From contig NZ_JAHKQF010000008.1 in assembly GCF_018860965.1 (NCBI RefSeq), positions 248,001-312,000 of the forward strand: DNA of 64,000 bases, written 5' to 3'. This DNA is from Alteromonas sp. C1M14 (lineage in GTDB: Bacteria > Pseudomonadota > Gammaproteobacteria > Enterobacterales > Alteromonadaceae). The position numbers were made by a program, and so were the translations under genes. Numbering within the stretch: the stretch's first letter is position 1; each line of letters begins with the position of its first letter. Positions 8,787 to 19,036 of this stretch are shown here, piece after piece. The notes below the pieces were generated by a model. It saw only the letters and a program-made list of their open reading frames with translations, was not told the origin of the DNA and did not search any database.

Positions 8787-10925
8787 ATGACGTCACCTGA
8801 GGACATACACAACAACAAAAGGCAGCGTAAAGACCGGCGCCTGAAATTCACTGTCTCACTGTTCGGTGGGATGGTGCTATTGGCGATGGTGGTGTTAATC
8901 ACCCATTTAGCATCTCAAGCGCTACCTTTAGCGATGCGACCATCCTTTGAACAGATACAAACCGTCACTTTGCCTGACAACAACGAGGGCTTGAGCGCCG
9001 TATTAAACAGCGGTGATCTGTTGGCTGGCCAACCGGTTATCATGGGCAATGAACAGTGTGGACTTACCATGCTAGAGCTCAACCTTGCCACTTTTGTTCT
9101 TAATCCCGTGCATCAATATCTTCGCCCTTGTGATCATCAAATGACCACAATTGAACAGAATGAACAGCAATACATTGTCGATGTTTCGCCGGCTGGGCAG
9201 GTTAGGGTGATAGATGTTCAGCCGTTAATGTTATCCCACAGACAGCCGGTTTCCACAGTCGTGAGTTTTTCTCTACCCGACAATCTGTGGCAGAAGCGTA
9301 TTTCATGGCAGGCGACCCTTGGTGAACGTTGGCTAGCGTTTAAAATTCACACCTCAGATGAAGTGTTTGTTCGCTGGATAAACCGCCTTCAGCCCACGGA
9401 GTTTGTGGATCAGCATTTTAACGCTAAAGCAAAGGTTTTACCCTTGCCCGGCAGTGCTACATCGTTGGTTTATCAGGGAAGCAAACTGGCATTTCACCCG
9501 TTGTATAAACCGGTGACCACAGCGCCAATGACACAGCCTATTACCTGGTGGCAAAGCCTGCCAAAAGATCGCACCGTATTAATTGCTTCTCACAATACCC
9601 TTACTCGATGGGTCCTCAACAATGAACAGGGGACATTTCACTATGTGCCCACGTGGAAAACCCAACTTGCATCAGGCCAGACTCCTGTGGATGCCGCCAC
9701 CCATGCCACCACGAATGCCTTAGCTGTTTTAACAAATAAGCAGCAGGTACTTATGATCAATAGGGTAACCGGCGAGACCGTCAGTGAAGTGACGTTAAAA
9801 ACGCCGGCGACGGGTCTGTCTTGGTTTGGGCAAAACCTGTATTTTGTGTCAGGGTCTGTCATCACCGTAGAAAAAGTTAATTGGTTAACGGGCATTACGA
9901 CCTGGGCCTCGTTATTTGCGCCGCAACATTATGAAGGATACCAAGGTGATGACACGGTTTGGCAATCGACCAGTGGCTCGGATTATCAGGAAACTAAATA
10001 CAGTTTAGTGCCGTTATTGATCGGCAGTTTAAAAGCCTCGCTGTTGGCGCTTATTATTGCCATCCCTGTGGCCATTGGCGCGGCGGTATATACAGCGTAT
10101 TTTTCTCAAGCCCGTGTACGACAATGGCTAAAACCTGCAATTGAATTATTAGAGGCCATACCGTCGGTGTTAGTGGGGTTTATCGCGGCTATTTGGTTAG
10201 CGCCTATGGCCGAGCGGGTATTGTTTTCCTTTTGCGCTTTTCTCATTGCGGTGCCGGTTATTTTGTTTGTCAGTGCGCTTATTCAACAACGTATTGCTAA
10301 AAAATTACCCATGTATTTTCGTAACGGCACCGAAATGCTGCTGATGCCTTTGCTGATTGTTTCCTTAGGTTATTGTTGCATGCAGTGGGGCCCGGAGCTG
10401 TTGTCTGCCACCCTAAATACTGATTTTGGCGAGGCCATTAGTCACTCTTCAGGCAGTCCGGTGGGAAAAACCACGGTGGTGGTGGCGTTAGCATTGGGGG
10501 TGGCCATATCGCCAACGATTTATTCACTGGCCGAAGACGCGATTAGTGGTGTGCCTGCGCATCTTAAACAAGCCTCATTTGCACTGGGCGCTACCCGTCT
10601 GCAAACACTACATTATGTGGTATTACAATTGGCATTGCCGGGTATTTTGGCTGCGGTGATGATGGGCTTTGGCCGCGCATTTGGCGAAACAATGATCGTG
10701 CTTATGGTAACCGGTAATACGCCCGTGGCAGATTGGCATTTATTTGAAGGCCTGCGTGCGCTTACGGCTAATTTGGCCATTGAATTACCAGAAGCCGACA
10801 TTAACAGCGCCCATTATCAGGTACTCTTTTTTACCGCCTGTATTTTGTTTGGTTTTACCTTTGTGATTAATACCGTTGCAGAACTGCTGCGTCAGCGATT
10901 ACGCAAAAAGGGGCAGTATGATTAA
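8787..10925 (+). CDS. pstC: Phosphate ABC transporter permease PstC, large form
   Basis: Inner-membrane subunit of the high-affinity phosphate importer. It has 712 residues against about 320 in E. coli PstC. The extra length is an N-terminal anchor helix (about 24-48) and a roughly 350-residue extracytoplasmic domain with no motif I recognise; it contains repeated beta-strand-like, Trp-rich stretches. The transport domain begins near residue 410 (LVPLLIGSLKASLLALIIAIP) and carries the ABC-permease EAA loop QASFALGATRLQTL followed by FGRAFGETMIVLMVTGN. It overlaps pstA by eight bases, so the two are translationally linked. No phosphate-binding protein gene (pstS) is adjacent. I saw no convincing Pho box in the 169 bp upstream. 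Confidence 0.92.
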   Translation: MTSPEDIHNNKRQRKDRRLKFTVSLFGGMVLLAMVVLITHLASQALPLAMRPSFEQIQTVTLPDNNEGLSAVLNSGDLLAGQPVIMGNEQCGLTMLELNLATFVLNPVHQYLRPCDHQMTTIEQNEQQYIVDVSPAGQVRVIDVQPLMLSHRQPVSTVVSFSLPDNLWQKRISWQATLGERWLAFKIHTSDEVFVRWINRLQPTEFVDQHFNAKAKVLPLPGSATSLVYQGSKLAFHPLYKPVTTAPMTQPITWWQSLPKDRTVLIASHNTLTRWVLNNEQGTFHYVPTWKTQLASGQTPVDAATHATTNALAVLTNKQQVLMINRVTGETVSEVTLKTPATGLSWFGQNLYFVSGSVITVEKVNWLTGITTWASLFAPQHYEGYQGDDTVWQSTSGSDYQETKYSLVPLLIGSLKASLLALIIAIPVAIGAAVYTAYFSQARVRQWLKPAIELLEAIPSVLVGFIAAIWLAPMAERVLFSFCAFLIAVPVILFVSALIQQRIAKKLPMYFRNGTEMLLMPLLIVSLGYCCMQWGPELLSATLNTDFGEAISHSSGSPVGKTTVVVALALGVAISPTIYSLAEDAISGVPAHLKQASFALGATRLQTLHYVVLQLALPGILAAVMMGFGRAFGETMIVLMVTGNTPVADWHLFEGLRALTANLAIELPEADINSAHYQVLFFTACILFGFTFVINTVAELLRQRLRKKGQYD

Positions 10926-12492
10926 TATAAAATTTCATCGCTTATTGTCACCTTCGCAACGGCAATCTTTTGTGATGAGTATCACGGCGTTTTTTTCCGC
11001 CATACTGCTACTAGCGTTAGGCAGTATGCTGTCACTCATTTGCTATCGAGGGCTGGCGTATTTTTGGCCATCGCCCATCTACACGGTGTCTTACTATGAT
11101 GCCAAGCTGGAACAAGCCTCGGTGGTGTACGGGCAAATATTTAACGAATATGAAGAACATGGAGAGTATATTCGTTGGTTTCTTTATTCCAGCGTGAATC
11201 ACCCCACAGGGAATCAGATGCTCTTAGAGCAAAGCAACACCCTTTCTGTGGTTGAGTCAGCCAATAGCGCCAATATAACGTTGAAAGACGGTCGCACCGT
11301 GATGGGCGTTCCGGCCAAACTCAATAACGATGGCCGCTTAGATTATTCGCCCCAGCGTTACCTTGACATGGCTAATCGTGTGGCTGAAATTCAAACCGAC
11401 ATTGATAACATTCAAGTTCAACATCTTAGCCAGATTCATCAACAGTTGGCTCAATTAGACACCCAGGATGTGGCCGACGATGCCCCAGCCCGGCATAAGT
11501 TAAATAATGGGTTTTCCCTGTGGCAGCAAAAAATTGAGTCACTAGAGCGACAGCGAAACAGCTATGTTTTGGATGTTGCCATGGCAGACGGACAAACGGT
11601 GGCTATCCCCCTGGCTGATATTGAATCGGTATTTGTGCCAGGACAGCTTAATCTGTTAGGTCGGTGGCAGGTCTTTTTGCGCAATATTGGCCAGTTTTTG
11701 GTACAGGCGCCTAAGCAAGCGAATACCGCGGGTGGGGTATTTCCTGCCTTGTTTGGAACGGTGTTGATGGTGCTGGTGATGACCCTGATTGTGGCCCCCT
11801 TTGGGGTCATGGCCGCGGTGTATTTAAGTGAGTATGCGCCAGATAATTTTTTGACCTCGGCCATCCGTATTAGTGTATCGAATATGGCCAGTGTGCCATC
11901 CATTGTGTATGGGGTGTTTGGATTAGGCTTTTTTGTTTATACCTTAGGTGGCAACATCGACTCTCTATTATTTTCTGATACCTTACCTGCTCCCACCATG
12001 GGCACTCCGGGGTTGTTCTGGGCTGCCCTTACCATGGCGATGTTAACCTTACCGGTGGTGATTGTCGCCACCGAGGAAGGGTTACGGCGAGTGCCACAAG
12101 GATTACGAGCAAGCAGCTATGCCCTTGGGGCGACGAAAGCCGAAACCGTGCTTCGTATTGTGCTGCCCATGGCATCGCCGGGTATTATGACCGGTATTAT
12201 TCTGGCCATTGCTCGGGCCGCAGGGGAAGTGGCCCCCCTTATGTTAGTTGGAGCGGTAAAATTTGCGCCTAATTTGCCCGTTGACGGTGACTTTCCTTAT
12301 TTTCACCTCGACCGCCAGTTTATGCACTTGGGTGTGCTGATTTATGACGGCGCTTTTCATAGTCAAACCGATGCGAAGGGAGCATCTATGATGTTTGCCA
12401 CTTGCCTATTATTGTTGTTGGTTGTGGTGACGCTGAATATTTTGGCTGTCATACTACGTGCCCGTTTGCGCAATCGATATTTGGTTAACTGA
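10918..12492 (+). CDS. pstA: Phosphate ABC transporter permease PstA, large form
   Basis: Second membrane subunit of the phosphate importer. The ATG inside the end of pstC, preceded by a purine-rich AAAAAGGGG site, gives 524 residues, against about 296 in E. coli. The added segment (about residues 45-265) lies after the first helix and includes a probable helical stretch rich in Gln ([13 protein letters not shown]); it should face the periplasm. The transport core has [25 protein letters not shown], the EAA loop, then [18 protein letters not shown]. Both permeases being enlarged suggests that the two insertions work together, perhaps docking a binding protein. That last point is inference. 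Confidence 0.92.
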   Translation: MINIKFHRLLSPSQRQSFVMSITAFFSAILLLALGSMLSLICYRGLAYFWPSPIYTVSYYDAKLEQASVVYGQIFNEYEEHGEYIRWFLYSSVNHPTGNQMLLEQSNTLSVVESANSANITLKDGRTVMGVPAKLNNDGRLDYSPQRYLDMANRVAEIQTDIDNIQVQHLSQIHQQLAQLDTQDVADDAPARHKLNNGFSLWQQKIESLERQRNSYVLDVAMADGQTVAIPLADIESVFVPGQLNLLGRWQVFLRNIGQFLVQAPKQANTAGGVFPALFGTVLMVLVMTLIVAPFGVMAAVYLSEYAPDNFLTSAIRISVSNMASVPSIVYGVFGLGFFVYTLGGNIDSLLFSDTLPAPTMGTPGLFWAALTMAMLTLPVVIVATEEGLRRVPQGLRASSYALGATKAETVLRIVLPMASPGIMTGIILAIARAAGEVAPLMLVGAVKFAPNLPVDGDFPYFHLDRQFMHLGVLIYDGAFHSQTDAKGASMMFATCLLLLLVVVTLNILAVILRARLRNRYLVN

Positions 12493-12500
12493 GTCTGCAT

Positions 12501-13307
12501 ATGTTAAAGCTTTTTGAGCATGAAACCCTGGATGTACATAATCTTGGCGATGAAGAAACGGCCATTGGGGTTAAGGATCTTAGTTTACAATTCGGGCAAA
12601 AGCCTGTGTTGCAAAACATTAGCCTGCGTATACCTAAACATCGCATCACCGCGTTAATCGGCCAAAGTGGTTGTGGTAAGTCCACCCTAATTAGTAGTTT
12701 CAATCGTATGAACGATCTGGTGCCAGATTGCCAATACACGGGTGGCATATTTATCAATGGTCGTAATATCAACGACAAACGGGAAGATGTCTCTCAGTTG
12801 CGTACTCAGGTAGGCATAGTTTTTCAGCGTCCGAACCCCTTTCCCATGAGTATTTACGATAACGTGAGCTACGGGTTACGATTAAAAGGCATTAAAGTCC
12901 GTCGTTACCTTGATGATGCAGTGGAACAAGCACTAAAAGAAGCGGCGTTATGGGATGAGGTGAAAGACCGGCTGTTCGATTCGGCTCGTATCTTATCTGG
13001 TGGTCAGCAACAACGCTTGGTGATTGCCCGGGCTTTGGCATTAAAGCCAGACATTTTGCTGTTAGATGAACCCACTTCTGCGCTGGACCCCCTGACCACG
13101 TTATTTATTGAAGAGTTAATGGCTGGGCTAAAAAAACGCTGCACCATAGTGATTGTTACTCACAACATGCAGCAAGCTGCCCGAGTCTCAGATTACACGG
13201 CATTTCTGCATCAAGGGCAATTAGTTGAGTATGCCGATAGCGACACCTTATTTACCATGCCTGAATTCAAGCAAACCGAAGATTACATTACTGGCCGGTA
13301 CGGTTAA
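12501..13307 (+). CDS. pstB: Phosphate ABC transporter ATP-binding protein PstB
   Basis: Cytoplasmic ATPase of the phosphate importer. The protein is 268 residues with Walker [10 protein letters not shown] (about 54-62), Q-loop [19 protein letters not shown] typical of PstB, signature [15 protein letters not shown], Walker [15 protein letters not shown] and the switch His in [10 protein letters not shown]. It begins nine bases after pstA and is followed by phoU after ten bases, so pstC-pstA-pstB-phoU reads as one operon. No irregularities. Confidence 0.97.
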   Translation: MLKLFEHETLDVHNLGDEETAIGVKDLSLQFGQKPVLQNISLRIPKHRITALIGQSGCGKSTLISSFNRMNDLVPDCQYTGGIFINGRNINDKREDVSQLRTQVGIVFQRPNPFPMSIYDNVSYGLRLKGIKVRRYLDDAVEQALKEAALWDEVKDRLFDSARILSGGQQQRLVIARALALKPDILLLDEPTSALDPLTTLFIEELMAGLKKRCTIVIVTHNMQQAARVSDYTAFLHQGQLVEYADSDTLFTMPEFKQTEDYITGRYG

Positions 13308-13317
13308 GGAATCGATT

Positions 13318-14037
13318 ATGCCTCGACAATTGGCGTTAAATACGCATATATCCGGTAAGTTTAATATTGAACTTGAAAACTTGCGTAATTCCGTTTTGAC
13401 CATGGGTGGAGAGGTTGAGCTACAGCTGGTGGAAACCCTAAAGGCGATTCGTCTAAATCATGCGGGATTGGCAGAGAAAGTGATCCTCAATGATTTGAAA
13501 GTGAACGCCATGGAGATGCAAATTGATGAAGAGTGTTTGCGTATTATCGCTAAACGCCATCCCACCGCGTCAGATTTACGCTTAGTGATGACAGTATCTA
13601 AAGCAATCACCGACATTGAGCGAATGGGAGATGAAATAGAGCGTATTGCGCGGTTGGTAACTAAAAATAAATTACCGGCGTCTGAAATGATAAAAAGCAG
13701 TATGTTGCAGATTGGCGAAAACGTGGTAGAGATGATGAGAGGCACATTCGATGCGTTGGCAAGACAAGACGAAGGTGCGGCATTAGAGGTGTACGAACAA
13801 GACAATGTCATTGATGCAGATTATAAAAAGCTGCTGACCTTTACTGCTCAGGAAATGCAAAAGAATACCGATGACATGCAAGACTGGTTAGAAGTGTTGT
13901 GGGCTTTGCGATCGTTAGAGCGTATCGGCGACCGCTGTAAGAACATTTGTGAGTATGTGGTGTATCTTTCTCGCGGCAAGGATATACGACACTCTCCTTT
14001 GGAAAACATGCAAACCAAGTTAGATCAGCTAATATAA
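13318..14037 (+). CDS. phoU: Phosphate signalling/transport regulator PhoU
   Basis: PhoU couples the Pst transporter to the PhoR/PhoB system and keeps phosphate uptake in check. Starting at the ATG after AAGGA gives 239 residues; a longer in-frame start inside pstB is unlikely. The protein is two three-helix PhoU repeats, each with the metal-cluster E/DxxxD pattern: SKAITDIERMGDEIERIARLV (about 95-115) and LRSLERIGDRCKNICEYVVY (near 200-220). It is the last gene of the pst operon. The 281 bp after it, up to pit, contain no convincing terminator or Pho box. Confidence 0.97.
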   Translation: MPRQLALNTHISGKFNIELENLRNSVLTMGGEVELQLVETLKAIRLNHAGLAEKVILNDLKVNAMEMQIDEECLRIIAKRHPTASDLRLVMTVSKAITDIERMGDEIERIARLVTKNKLPASEMIKSSMLQIGENVVEMMRGTFDALARQDEGAALEVYEQDNVIDADYKKLLTFTAQEMQKNTDDMQDWLEVLWALRSLERIGDRCKNICEYVVYLSRGKDIRHSPLENMQTKLDQLI

Positions 14038-14318
14038 CGCCTTGTATGTCATATTTTTGAAATAATTGTCGCTAAAATAAACGAATTTTCAGAGAAATAT
14101 AACGAATTATGTTTAATCGCAAATTTCCACTATGGCAATGCTTTTACTTACGTTATTATGCGCCGCAGCTAAATCGGAAACGTTTAAAAAATACTCTATG
14201 CCAAATAGTCAATTATTAGTGGTGGCGGTAATGTGCGACAGCGAAAATGACAATGTAATTTCTTCGCGCCAGATGGCGTTTTCTAGCTTAATCTGCGAAT
14301 AATCCAGGAGCAAAACCT

Positions 14319-15590
14319 GTGGAACTTCTGCAAAGTTATGGCATGACGCTTATCATTTTAGCCGCGGTAGTGGGTTTTGTGATGGCGTGGGGGATTGGTG
14401 CTAATGATGTAGCTAATGCGATGGGAACATCCGTTGGCTCAAAAGCCCTAACCATTAAACAAGCGATTGTTATCGCGATGATATTTGAGTTTGCCGGTGC
14501 ATACTTAGCCGGTGGTGAGGTCACGAGCACAATTCGAAAAGGGATCATTGATCCTATGTTTTTCACCGAGCGACCGGATTATCTTGTCCTTGGTATGATT
14601 GCTTCACTATTTGCCGCAGGCATATGGCTGGGACTCGCGTCTTGGCTAGGCTGGCCGGTATCCACTACCCATTCCATTATTGGCGCGATCATTGGCTTTA
14701 CTGCCACAGGCGTAAGTATGGACGCAGTGGAGTGGAGCAAGGTTGGCGGTATTGTTGGAAGTTGGGTGGTGACACCGGCAATTTCTGGCATCATTGCCTA
14801 TTTAATTTTTATTAGTGCACATAAACTCATTTTTGATACTGCAACGCCGTTTCGTAACGCTAAACGTTACGTTCCCTATTACATGGGATTGGCGGGATTT
14901 GTCATGTCATTGGTCACCATTAAAAAGGGGCTAAAGCATGTGGGTCTTGAGTTCTCAACTGAGGTTGGGTATCTCCTTGCCGTGGGTATTGCAGTGTTGC
15001 TGGGAATACTAGGGCGCTATGTGATTTCAAGAATGCAGTTCTCTGAAGACGCAAGTGCAGATATTCAAAGCGCTAATGTGGAAAAAGTGTTTGCCATGTT
15101 AATGGTGGTCACCGCGTGTTGCATGGCCTTTGCCCATGGCTCAAACGATGTGGCTAATGCCATCGGTCCGCTAGCGGCTGTTGTCAGTGTCGTCACCTCT
15201 GGTGGAGAAATTAACACCAGTGCTAAACTAGCGCCTTGGATCTTACCCTTGGGCGGTTTAGGTATTGTTGCAGGGTTGGCTTTATTTGGTCATCGCGTCA
15301 TTAAGACCATTGGCCAAGGGATCACCCACTTAACGCCAAGTCGGGGTTTTGCTGCAGAACTTGCCGCAGCCTGTACGGTGGTTATTGCATCAGGTACGGG
15401 GTTACCCATTTCTACCACTCAAACATTGGTCGGTGCGGTACTTGGTGTGGGGATGGCAAGAGGTGTCTCTGCCCTCAACCTCGGCATTGTGCGTAATATC
15501 GTGGTGTCTTGGATTATCACCTTGCCCGCCGGTGCCGTGCTAGCCATATTATGCTTCTTTAGTTTGAAAGCGTGGTTTGGTGTCGAGTAA
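14319..15590 (+). CDS. pit: Inorganic phosphate transporter, Pit family
   Basis: Low-affinity, proton- or sodium-coupled phosphate (metal-phosphate) symporter of the inner membrane. 423 residues, about ten hydrophobic helices, and the two inverted family signatures GANDVANAMGTSVGSKALT (about 27-45) and AHGSNDVANAIGPLAAV (about 270-286). The GTG start has AGGAG eight bases upstream. It follows the pst operon, so high- and low-affinity phosphate uptake sit together. A strong terminator follows. PitA versus another Pit member cannot be settled from the sequence alone. Confidence 0.93.
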   Translation: MELLQSYGMTLIILAAVVGFVMAWGIGANDVANAMGTSVGSKALTIKQAIVIAMIFEFAGAYLAGGEVTSTIRKGIIDPMFFTERPDYLVLGMIASLFAAGIWLGLASWLGWPVSTTHSIIGAIIGFTATGVSMDAVEWSKVGGIVGSWVVTPAISGIIAYLIFISAHKLIFDTATPFRNAKRYVPYYMGLAGFVMSLVTIKKGLKHVGLEFSTEVGYLLAVGIAVLLGILGRYVISRMQFSEDASADIQSANVEKVFAMLMVVTACCMAFAHGSNDVANAIGPLAAVVSVVTSGGEINTSAKLAPWILPLGGLGIVAGLALFGHRVIKTIGQGITHLTPSRGFAAELAAACTVVIASGTGLPISTTQTLVGAVLGVGMARGVSALNLGIVRNIVVSWIITLPAGAVLAILCFFSLKAWFGVE

Positions 15591-15604
15591 CGGTTAAAAA
15601 TATA

Positions 15605-15634
15605 AAAAAAGCCGGCATCATTGCCGGCTTTTTT
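15605..15634. terminator. Bidirectional terminator between pit and uspE
   Basis: AAAAAAGCCGGCA and TGCCGGCTTTTTT form a 13-bp stem around TCAT. There is an A-run on one side and a T-run on the other, so it can stop both convergent transcripts. Confidence 0.92.
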
Positions 15635-15649
15635 GTTTCTGCATTTGCG

Positions 15650-16645
15650 TTAATCGTTTTCGTTGGCCAGACGCACAGGGGTGACAAACCCTTCGGGTTT
15701 TAACCCTACTACGGCACATTCTAATTGCTCGATGGTTTCTTCCGCTGTGCCGCCCATGATATAACCGGGAACCCCTAATCGAGATAATGTCCCCATTACA
15801 ATGACATCCGCTTCGCAGGCTTTGGCCGTTTGCGCGATTAATTTGCGTGGATAGCCATGCACCAGATGACATTGGGGTTTAAGGTATTCATAAGCTTCAT
15901 CGCCTAACTCAAGGCGCAATACGCCCAACAACCGATTTAGTTCGGCTTCTCGCTCACCTTGAATACCTTGCAGATCATTTTGTAAAGCATGTTCATTTAC
16001 GCTTATAAAGCCATGACGTAAGATATTTTCGGGTACCGCATCAAACACGTGTACAACATGTAGTTGCGCGTATTCTAGCAATGCGATGCGCGAGGCGTAA
16101 CTGAGTACATCAAGGGCCAATTGTTTGCGAATTTGCACTTCATGCTGTGGATAATGATAGTTAATATCAATGGCGGCCACTACCTGCTTGTACTTACGTG
16201 ATTGCGTACGATGAAGGATCCAAACTGGGCAGGGGCATTTACGTAATAGGTTTCTATCTTCAGTACCGGTAATACTGGTGGTGAGTTGATTTTCGGTAAA
16301 CTTCACCACTAAATCGTATTGATTGGATACCACATGACGAATCACTTCAAGATACAAGTGACCGATGGCTATTTCACCTTTCACCGGATAATTCGCTGAC
16401 CATTGTGCCACCTTATCGTCCATCCACGACTGAGCGGTCTGGGAAAGGGTAGACTGGGACTCCAGATATTCAAATGATTGCATAATCATATTAGCGTTAG
16501 GAGGCAATTCATCGAGTACCAACAAAACGGTTAATTTAGCCTGATGTTTTTTGGCGATATGTTTAGCCTGAGCCACCAGTGCTTCTTGCTCATTGGTATC
16601 GTGCAATACACACAATATGTTCTTAAAATGTCCTTTCATACTCAT
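15650..16645 (-). CDS. uspE: Tandem universal stress protein, UspE-like
   Basis: Cytoplasmic stress protein of two Usp domains in one chain (331 residues; E. coli UspE is 316). Domain 1 starts at FKNILCVLHDTNEQEALVAQA; domain 2 begins near residue 155 with KQVVAAIDINYHYPQHE and ends with the typical VIVMGTLSRLGVPGYIMGGTAEETIEQLECAVVGLKPEGF, matching the G-2x-G-9x-G(S/T) nucleotide loop only loosely. UspE is linked to stress survival and motility in E. coli. It is transcribed away from oxyR, which fits a shared stress theme, but co-regulation is not shown. Confidence 0.88.
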   Translation of the reverse strand: MSMKGHFKNILCVLHDTNEQEALVAQAKHIAKKHQAKLTVLLVLDELPPNANMIMQSFEYLESQSTLSQTAQSWMDDKVAQWSANYPVKGEIAIGHLYLEVIRHVVSNQYDLVVKFTENQLTTSITGTEDRNLLRKCPCPVWILHRTQSRKYKQVVAAIDINYHYPQHEVQIRKQLALDVLSYASRIALLEYAQLHVVHVFDAVPENILRHGFISVNEHALQNDLQGIQGEREAELNRLLGVLRLELGDEAYEYLKPQCHLVHGYPRKLIAQTAKACEADVIVMGTLSRLGVPGYIMGGTAEETIEQLECAVVGLKPEGFVTPVRLANEND

Positions 16646-16792
16646 TTACCTGGCAACGCTAATGTCATAGCGACAGTATAAGCTGACTTCCCTTAAGCAT
16701 CACCCTCAATTAATGAAACTTTGATGACACATGAGGGTTTGTAATTGATTAATCATGGTGCTAGATTAAAACTATACATCTTAATCTGATAA

Positions 16793-17707
16793 ATGCTTAT
16801 GAAATGGCCTAACCTTAAACACCTGCATTACTTGGTAACCTTATATCAGGAGCAGCATTTCCATCGTGCTGCACAGCGCTGCAATGTCAGTCAGTCTACA
16901 CTCAGTACTGCGATTCAAAATTTAGAAGAACACTTTGGCAGCCAGTTATTAGAGCGGGAACATAAAACCTTTGTGTTTACCTCTCTTGGTCTGGAAATTG
17001 TTGAACGCAGCAAAGTGATTTTGCAAGAAGCCGGCGAGTTGGTCGAATTTGCTCAAAATGCCGGAAATTGGCAGAAAGGGAAGTTAAAACTGGGTGTGAT
17101 CCCTACCATTGCGCCATTTTTGTTTGAGGGCATGATTGGAAGTTTTAAAACCTTTTTGCCTGATATTTCTTTGGAGTTACAGGAAAATACCACGCAAAAT
17201 TTATTGCAGGAATTGTCCGATGGGCAACTCGATTTGCTGATCCTTGCTTTGCCAATGCAAACCCCGGGTTGTAAGCAAATGGTATTGGGTCATGATCCTT
17301 TTCATTTAGTGGCTCATGAAAGTTTAATGAATTCCTTACCTGATCCTTTCGATATTTCCACCTTGCCCAGCAAAAGTATTTTTTTGTTGCAGCAAGAACA
17401 CTGCATGACCGGCCATGCCGTTAGTGCCTGTAATTTGCAGCATAGAGATCAAGTCAGTAGTTTGGCTGCTAGCAGTTTATATACCTTGGTGCAGCTGGCG
17501 AACAGCAAACTGGGCTATACCTTCATCCCAGAATTAGCGCTTAATCAGGACATAATTAAAAATACCGAACTACAAGCGCTGCCGGCAGAAAGTCATGCCT
17601 ATAGGGAAATCGGTCTGGTATGGCGTTCGGGTACTACCCGCATGCGCCTGTTTCGACGGATAGGTGAAATAATCTCTCCGCTACTGCCAGTGTCTACCCT
17701 CAAATAG
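16793..17707 (+). CDS. oxyR: Peroxide-sensing LysR-type regulator OxyR
   Basis: LysR-family activator of the hydrogen peroxide response. 304 residues. The N-terminal winged helix is HYLVTLYQEQHFHRAAQRCNVSQSTLSTAIQNLEE. The diagnostic feature is the redox pair in QQEHCMTGHAVSAC: two cysteines nine residues apart (204 and 213 by this start), matching E. coli Cys199 and Cys208 with the same spacing. GLVWRSGTTRMRLFRRI at the C-terminus also fits OxyR. A second in-frame ATG six bases downstream is an equally possible start; no Shine-Dalgarno site decides. No catalase or ahpC gene is adjacent. Confidence 0.88.
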   Translation: MLMKWPNLKHLHYLVTLYQEQHFHRAAQRCNVSQSTLSTAIQNLEEHFGSQLLEREHKTFVFTSLGLEIVERSKVILQEAGELVEFAQNAGNWQKGKLKLGVIPTIAPFLFEGMIGSFKTFLPDISLELQENTTQNLLQELSDGQLDLLILALPMQTPGCKQMVLGHDPFHLVAHESLMNSLPDPFDISTLPSKSIFLLQQEHCMTGHAVSACNLQHRDQVSSLAASSLYTLVQLANSKLGYTFIPELALNQDIIKNTELQALPAESHAYREIGLVWRSGTTRMRLFRRIGEIISPLLPVSTLK

Positions 17708-17850
17708 CGCGTATTGTTAAGGTATGCGATAAGATAAGGCGGTTATTGTTTGGCCCACGGTTAGCAAGGTGTACGGTTAATCAATGATAGGGTGGTATCT
17801 GCTTTTAATAGGGCTACAATAGCATCACCAAATAATTGCGAGGAGCTATT

Positions 17851-18573
17851 TTGATAGATATACACAGTCATATTATTCCGGGAATTGACGACGGTGCGCG
17901 GAGTATGGATATGGCTCTTGAAATGGCACAGCAGGCCGCAGACGTAGGCGTACGTCATCTGGTGTGCACCCCACATATGCATTGGGGAACCTTTGACAAC
18001 ACCTTGGAGATTATCGAGCAAGGTTTTGACAAACTGCAATCGGCCGTGTCTGCAGCGGAGATACCGTTGGCGCTATCTTGGGCCGGAGAAGTGCGGGTCA
18101 ACGAAATGGTGCCCATCTGGTTTAAACAGCAAAAGCTGCCTTTTCTAGGCGAGTTTAGGAACAAAAAAGTGTTGTTGCTTGAAATGCCGCACAGCAATAT
18201 GCCCGCGGGATTAGATCAATTGTTTCGTTGGTTGCTCAATGCTGGAGTACAGCCATTAATTCCTCATCCGGAGAGAAACCGTGATGTTTGGAAACGACCA
18301 GATAAAATACAGTGGTTACGTAATCAAGGGTGTTTACTGCAAGTGACGGCCGGCGCGTTTACTGGACGCTTTGGTGACAACGTACAACGCTTAGCCATGA
18401 GTATGCTTAAAGACAAACAAATTGATTTTGTGGCATCAGATACCCATGATACAAAACGTCGTCCAAACGACATGGGGGCAGCATACGATATCGTAAGCCG
18501 ATATGCCTCAGCAGATGAGGCCGATAAACTGTTCATACATAATCCGGCGCACATTGTGGGCATCGAATCTTAG
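17851..18573 (+). CDS. PHP-family phosphatase, CpsB/YwqE-like
   Basis: Probable metal-dependent protein-tyrosine phosphatase of the polymerase/histidinol phosphatase (PHP) superfamily, like CpsB and YwqE, which control capsule synthesis in Gram-positives. A TTG start preceded by AGGAG five bases upstream gives 240 residues beginning IDIHSHIIPGIDDGA, so the first metal motif HxH is at the very N-terminus. Further metal ligands are in CTPHMHWG, IPHPERNRD and VASDTHDTKRRPNDM. The family match is strong, but no polysaccharide or tyrosine-kinase genes are nearby, so the substrate is unknown. Confidence 0.85.
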   Translation: MIDIHSHIIPGIDDGARSMDMALEMAQQAADVGVRHLVCTPHMHWGTFDNTLEIIEQGFDKLQSAVSAAEIPLALSWAGEVRVNEMVPIWFKQQKLPFLGEFRNKKVLLLEMPHSNMPAGLDQLFRWLLNAGVQPLIPHPERNRDVWKRPDKIQWLRNQGCLLQVTAGAFTGRFGDNVQRLAMSMLKDKQIDFVASDTHDTKRRPNDMGAAYDIVSRYASADEADKLFIHNPAHIVGIES

Positions 18574-18622
18574 TGGCCAAACATGGGCACTGAGCTTACC
18601 GAACGCACAGGCCTCGCTACCG

Positions 18623-19036
18623 CTAATTTAAAATATTGGCTTTAAACCACGTCCAAATCCCCAATGAGAAATGCTCAAAAATATTGATCCCCAACGCAGA
18701 CTTAATGAGGTAAAGCACCAAGAGGCCAAATAAGGTGCTAAAGGTAACGAATAAGGCCAGCATCAAAGCTGTGGTGGCTTTACTGATTTGTTCTTCTAAG
18801 CGAGTTAATTCCCGGCGATCTCGGCCCGCGAGAATAACAAAATAGAATCGTGAGCGCCAAAAGCTGATGGTTCCTCGCATATCCACTTTATGCCTTGCCC
18901 AACTTCTGCCGCCAAGGGCCTTGTTGATTGCAATCAGTTGTTCTTCGCTTAGGGATTCAGCGACCTCGGAAGGCATTTTTTTTAGCAATCGGGATATTAT
19001 TTTCGATTTATAAACAGGGTGCGTTTGCTCAGTCAC
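18623..19036 (-). CDS. Conserved small membrane protein of unknown function
   Basis: 137 residues. The N-terminal half is soluble and basic (HPVYKSKIISRLLKKMPSEV, then FSEEQL-like ESLSEEQLIAINKAL). The middle has RGTISFWRSRFYFVILAGRDRRELTRLEEQ, and one long hydrophobic segment (about 88-112, ALMLALFVTFSTLFGLLVLYLI) is followed by a short hydrophobic tail. I recognise it only as a conserved protein of Alteromonas-like bacteria, sometimes mislabelled in databases as an aromatic-pathway enzyme; it has no such domain. It is transcribed convergently with the PHP phosphatase gene. No function is proposed. Confidence 0.75.
   Translation of the reverse strand: MTEQTHPVYKSKIISRLLKKMPSEVAESLSEEQLIAINKALGGRSWARHKVDMRGTISFWRSRFYFVILAGRDRRELTRLEEQISKATTALMLALFVTFSTLFGLLVLYLIKSALGINIFEHFSLGIWTWFKANILN

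Noticed and set aside
14132..14302. 56-codon frame with a signal-like start (MAMLLLTLLCAAA) between phoU and pit
   Set aside because: No ribosome site and no recognisable similarity; it runs into the pit leader. Left out as a gene, though it could be a small exported peptide.
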